From NCBI GenBank assembly GCA_900767955.1, contig CAAGBC010000014.1, positions 1-64,000 of the forward strand: DNA of 64,000 nt. The letters run 5' to 3'. The notes below the pieces were generated by a model. It saw nothing but the letters and a program-made list of their open reading frames with translations, was not told where the DNA came from and did not search any database. Shown one piece after another: positions 61,288 to 64,000 of this stretch. Positions within the stretch are counted from its first letter, which is position 1. Every line of letters begins with the position of its first letter. The translations under genes and the position numbers were made by a program. Source of the DNA: Spirochaetia bacterium. Its GTDB lineage: Bacteria > Spirochaetota > Spirochaetia > Treponematales > Treponemataceae.

Positions 61288-62505
61288 CTATTCCAAAATT
61301 GTAATTTCAACTCGTCTATTTAACGCCATTCCTTCTTTTGTAGAATTACTTGCAATTGGCTTTTTACTTCCGCTACCTTTGCAAATAAATCTATCTGCGG
61401 AAATTCCTGTATTTGCCAACGACATAGCAATACTTTTTGCACGCTCTTCGGAAAGACGCTGTTCACCAGAAATATTACCTGTACTTGCCGTGTGCCCTTC
61501 AACAAGGAACATAGATTTTGGAACATTGCGTAAAATTTCAGCAATTTTCATTAATCGCATTTCTTCACCAGGTAAAAGTTCCGCGCTATCAGGCTTAAAT
61601 CTTAAATTTTCGATTGTAAGCATCAAACCTTTTGCAGTTTTTTCCACTTTTATAGAATCAAGTTTTGCCAATGGTTCCAAAATATCAGTTTTATCAACAA
61701 CAGGAGGATATTCCGTAAACAAAGAAATTGTTCCCTTAAAATTTACTTGCTTGCCATCAAAATATGAAAAAGTTTCATTCACGCTATCATGAACTAAAAT
61801 TGCATTTCCTGTTTTTTTGCTAACAAGAATATTTGCACTATGAGAACCCATTGCAGATTTTAATTCACCGTCACCTTCCGCATCAAAAATTGAACCACCA
61901 TATCGCGTAGCCCATTTTGCAGAAATTCTAAAAACATCTTCCCCGCGATACATTTCACTTCGGACAAAACTATATTCCACCAAAATTGGCATTTTAGTAA
62001 CAACACCTTTATTCAAAGGGTCAACAGCACGAATTGCATAAGATTGCCATTTATCACCAGGATTTAACACATCTTCTGGATAAGAAGGAAAACCTCTAAA
62101 ACTTGGATAACCATTATCTTCAATCATGGAAAGTTCTCCAGTTTTTGAGATTTTAAACACAGATGGAATTGAATCGTGAATTCCAGAAGCTACTTGTTGC
62201 CCAGAGCGTTTTGTTCCTTCAATAACATAAAAATTACCGTCATAAAACTTATCAAGTGGATTTACATTTGCAAATACTGTTTCTGGCTCGTCCATGGCAG
62301 TAATAAAGGAACGAACTTCTCTACTCATTAACCCGATGTAACGCCCGTTATCATAACGACGCAAATCAGTTCGCTCAACAAGAATATAATTTCCGCTACC
62401 ATTGTATGACAACTTTACACTTTCTTGTGAATAACCATTTGGAACAAAATACAAAATCCCAAACAAAAAAGCAAAAAACTTTTTCACAATGCCAAATTTC
62501 TTCAT
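61288..62505 (-). CDS. OmpA-family peptidoglycan-associated protein
   Basis: A 405-residue protein with a signal peptide (FLFGILYFVPNGYSQ) and a C-terminal OmpA domain: IENLRFKPDSAELLPGEE, MFLVEGHTASTG, LSEERAKSIAMSL and LNRRVEITI. The N-terminal 270 residues are beta-rich with no known family, and may be in the outer membrane or periplasm. The OmpA domain would bind peptidoglycan. Confidence 0.85.
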   Translation of the reverse strand: MKKFGIVKKFFAFLFGILYFVPNGYSQESVKLSYNGSGNYILVERTDLRRYDNGRYIGLMSREVRSFITAMDEPETVFANVNPLDKFYDGNFYVIEGTKRSGQQVASGIHDSIPSVFKISKTGELSMIEDNGYPSFRGFPSYPEDVLNPGDKWQSYAIRAVDPLNKGVVTKMPILVEYSFVRSEMYRGEDVFRISAKWATRYGGSIFDAEGDGELKSAMGSHSANILVSKKTGNAILVHDSVNETFSYFDGKQVNFKGTISLFTEYPPVVDKTDILEPLAKLDSIKVEKTAKGLMLTIENLRFKPDSAELLPGEEMRLMKIAEILRNVPKSMFLVEGHTASTGNISGEQRLSEERAKSIAMSLANTGISADRFICKGSGSKKPIASNSTKEGMALNRRVEITILE

Positions 62506-62568
62506 AAAAAAATTATACCACGAAACTAATATAATTAAAAACTATTCTATATCTCCAAAAAAATCAAA

Positions 62569-63498
62569 TTACAAATAAGAATCAATTATACTTCGAGCCG
62601 CTGATAAATAAGTTTTTCCGAACATATTTAAGTGATTCAAAATATGATACAAATTATATAAATCCCTTCGCTCTGAATAACCTGATTGCAAAAGCCCTGT
62701 ATTTTTATATGCATCATAAAATTTTCCAGAAAAACCACCAAACAATTCAGTCATTGCAATATCTGCTTCTGGGTGACCAACATAACAAGCAGGATCAATC
62801 AACAGTGGAAGAGATTTTGTATCACACAAAACATTACCGCCCCACAAATCACCGTGCAAAAGAGAAGGCTTTTCTGGCTCAACTAAAATTTTATCAAGTT
62901 TATTAAGTAATTTATCCATTTTTGAAAAATCATCTTTTTCAAAATATTTTTCTGCCATCTTGAACTGAGGAACAAGTCTATTTTCCCTAAAAAATTCTAC
63001 CCAAGAATCTTTTGCTAAATTAATTTGCTTAGTTCTTCCAATAAAATTGTCTTGTAAAAAACCAAACTTTCCATTTTTCACCAAGGAACTTGTATCAGCT
63101 TTATGCATACAAGCTAAATTTTCAGCAAACACATTCCAAAATTCATCTTTTATATCACCAAGTTCAATATATTCCATCAACAAAAAGGAATAACCAATTT
63201 CTTCACTATCATCTGTTCCGTATGCCAAAAGTTTTGGCGTATTTATTGTGTTTGTTAAAGAAATAGCCCACAAATTTATTGCTTCTGATAAAAACAAATC
63301 AACTTTCTGTTTTTCATTCGTTTTCATGAACAAAATTTTTCCGTTAGAAAGTTGCATTCCATACGCTTTATTTATATCACCACCAGGAATTCTAAAACTT
63401 TGACCTAATCTAATATCACTTCCAAAAATTTCAGCCAAAGCTCCTGCCAAAGAATTAAACTTCGGAACTCCAATATTCATTTCAATGTGTTTTTCCAT
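62569..63498 (-). CDS. fructosamine kinase-family protein
   Basis: A 309-residue aminoglycoside-phosphotransferase-like kinase. The catalytic loop is LLHGDLWGGN and the metal loop IDPACYVGHPEADIAM, which together define the fructosamine/ketosamine-3-kinase family (Fructosamin_kin). An N-terminal FRIPGGDINKAY is the nucleotide-binding loop. It repairs glycated proteins or sugars in other bacteria; the substrate here is inferred. The start at 63498 could shift to the ATG at 63480, six codons later. Confidence 0.88.
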   Translation of the reverse strand: MEKHIEMNIGVPKFNSLAGALAEIFGSDIRLGQSFRIPGGDINKAYGMQLSNGKILFMKTNEKQKVDLFLSEAINLWAISLTNTINTPKLLAYGTDDSEEIGYSFLLMEYIELGDIKDEFWNVFAENLACMHKADTSSLVKNGKFGFLQDNFIGRTKQINLAKDSWVEFFRENRLVPQFKMAEKYFEKDDFSKMDKLLNKLDKILVEPEKPSLLHGDLWGGNVLCDTKSLPLLIDPACYVGHPEADIAMTELFGGFSGKFYDAYKNTGLLQSGYSERRDLYNLYHILNHLNMFGKTYLSAARSIIDSYL

Positions 63499-63592
63499 AG
63501 TAATTTCATTTTCCCTTAATTATAAAAGAATGTAAATAATTTACCTTTAGTTTCTAAGTTTTAAGTATAACTTTTAGACATAACTTTTTTTC

Positions 63593-63621
63593 TTGTAAAA
63601 TATACAAGTTAAAATTATAAT
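63593..63621 (+). promoter_or_regulatory. promoter of the methyltransferase gene
   Basis: TTGTAA (63593-63598), 17-base spacer, TATAAT (63616-63621). The ATG at 63629 follows after seven bases, so a leaderless mRNA is expected. Confidence 0.75.
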
Positions 63622-63628
63622 TATTGTT

Positions 63629-64000
63629 ATGGACTTCTTTGAAAATTTTGTAGAATATTATGACGAATTATTTCCTGTAGCAGAAAGTAAAATGCAATTC
63701 TACGAAAACTTGCAGAATAATTTTACTACTCCAATAAAATCTCTTCACCTTGGAAGTGCAACAGGTGTACTTGAACATCATCTTGCAAAAAAAGGTTTCG
63801 ATATAACAGGAATCGAAGTTTCACAACCTCTTCTTGATTCAGCTTGTTTAAAACGCAGAACACAACTTATGTCACTACGATTTTTTAAATTGTCTACTTT
63901 ACTCATGGGAAATGTTCTTGGAAAAAATTTCTACAATGTTATATCAGCATTAAATGATAGAATTATTTTTGTAAAAACAAAAGAAGCCTTTGAAACACTA
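63629..64000 (+). CDS. SAM-dependent methyltransferase, N-terminal part
   Basis: The frame runs off the window end after 124 codons. FENFVEYYDELFPVAESK followed by SLHLGSATGVLEHHLAKKG and ITGIEVS is the class I methyltransferase motif I/II region (E/DxGxGxG written as LGSATG). Substrate unknown. Confidence 0.75.
   Translation, partial: MDFFENFVEYYDELFPVAESKMQFYENLQNNFTTPIKSLHLGSATGVLEHHLAKKGFDITGIEVSQPLLDSACLKRRTQLMSLRFFKLSTLLMGNVLGKNFYNVISALNDRIIFVKTKEAFETL

Overview
The window is AT-rich and looks like the chromosome of a Treponema-type spirochaete. The evidence is the gene mix rather than a phylogenetic test: an integral-membrane class III nucleotide cyclase, a LysM protein with a very acidic middle, many small lipoproteins with loose lipoboxes, a YugP-type metalloprotease, EttA, and short dispersed palindromic repeats. 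The genus call is an inference.

Layout. 1-8.8 kb: end of a YoeB toxin, a membrane-anchored unknown, a cupin lipoprotein, a structured RNA segment in front of a solitary trpB, a nucleotide cyclase, an XRE-PIN toxin-antitoxin pair, a double GNAT acetyltransferase, an acyltransferase and a PPOX flavoprotein. 9.2-18.3 kb: first defence island. It holds a DpnII (GATC) restriction-modification cassette whose usual three genes are interleaved with an Mrr-like nuclease and an HhH-GPD glycosylase-like protein, then a KAP P-loop NTPase, a small unknown, a TcmP-like protein and a radical-SAM partner. 18.3-24 kb: a GC-richer integrative mobilizable element with a MobV-type oriT, relaxase, ParB-like protein, excisionase-like protein and tyrosine integrase. 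Three of its reading frames appear broken. 24.2-27.3 kb: Nudix enzyme, a DUF3427 remnant, a Phd/RelE-type toxin-antitoxin pair with a palindromic operator, an orphan UPF0175 protein and a DUF2971 gene with an in-frame amber stop.

27.4-37.8 kb: second defence island, one tightly overlapping operon of eight genes. It encodes three cytosine-5 methyltransferases, a large protein with a MORC/Hsp90-like ATPase at one end and a histidine-kinase-like core at the other, a receiver-domain protein whose C-terminus carries an HEPN-like RNxxxH motif, an HNH nuclease, a PD-(D/E)XK-like nuclease and a terminal unknown gene interrupted by TAA. My reading is a restriction-modification system with a built-in phosphorelay-like switch that may control an RNase. 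This is the strongest candidate for an undescribed system here.

37.9-64 kb: mostly chromosomal housekeeping and envelope genes (arfB, serine recombinase, lipoproteins, yugP-like, tRNA-Ala(GGC), ettA, a CBM48-like protein, metK, nth, an MscS channel, an HD-domain protein, lytic transglycosylase, LysM protein, cardiolipin synthase-like protein, ilvY-like regulator, UDG-like protein, arginase, OmpA-like protein, fructosamine-kinase-like protein, and a partial methyltransferase). Between 42.6 and 44.6 kb, copies of the tRNA-Ala 3' end alternate with a tandem family of small lipoprotein genes, one of them behind a run of nine G. Several genes show a consensus promoter whose -10 box lies 6-10 bases before the ATG, which implies leaderless mRNAs.
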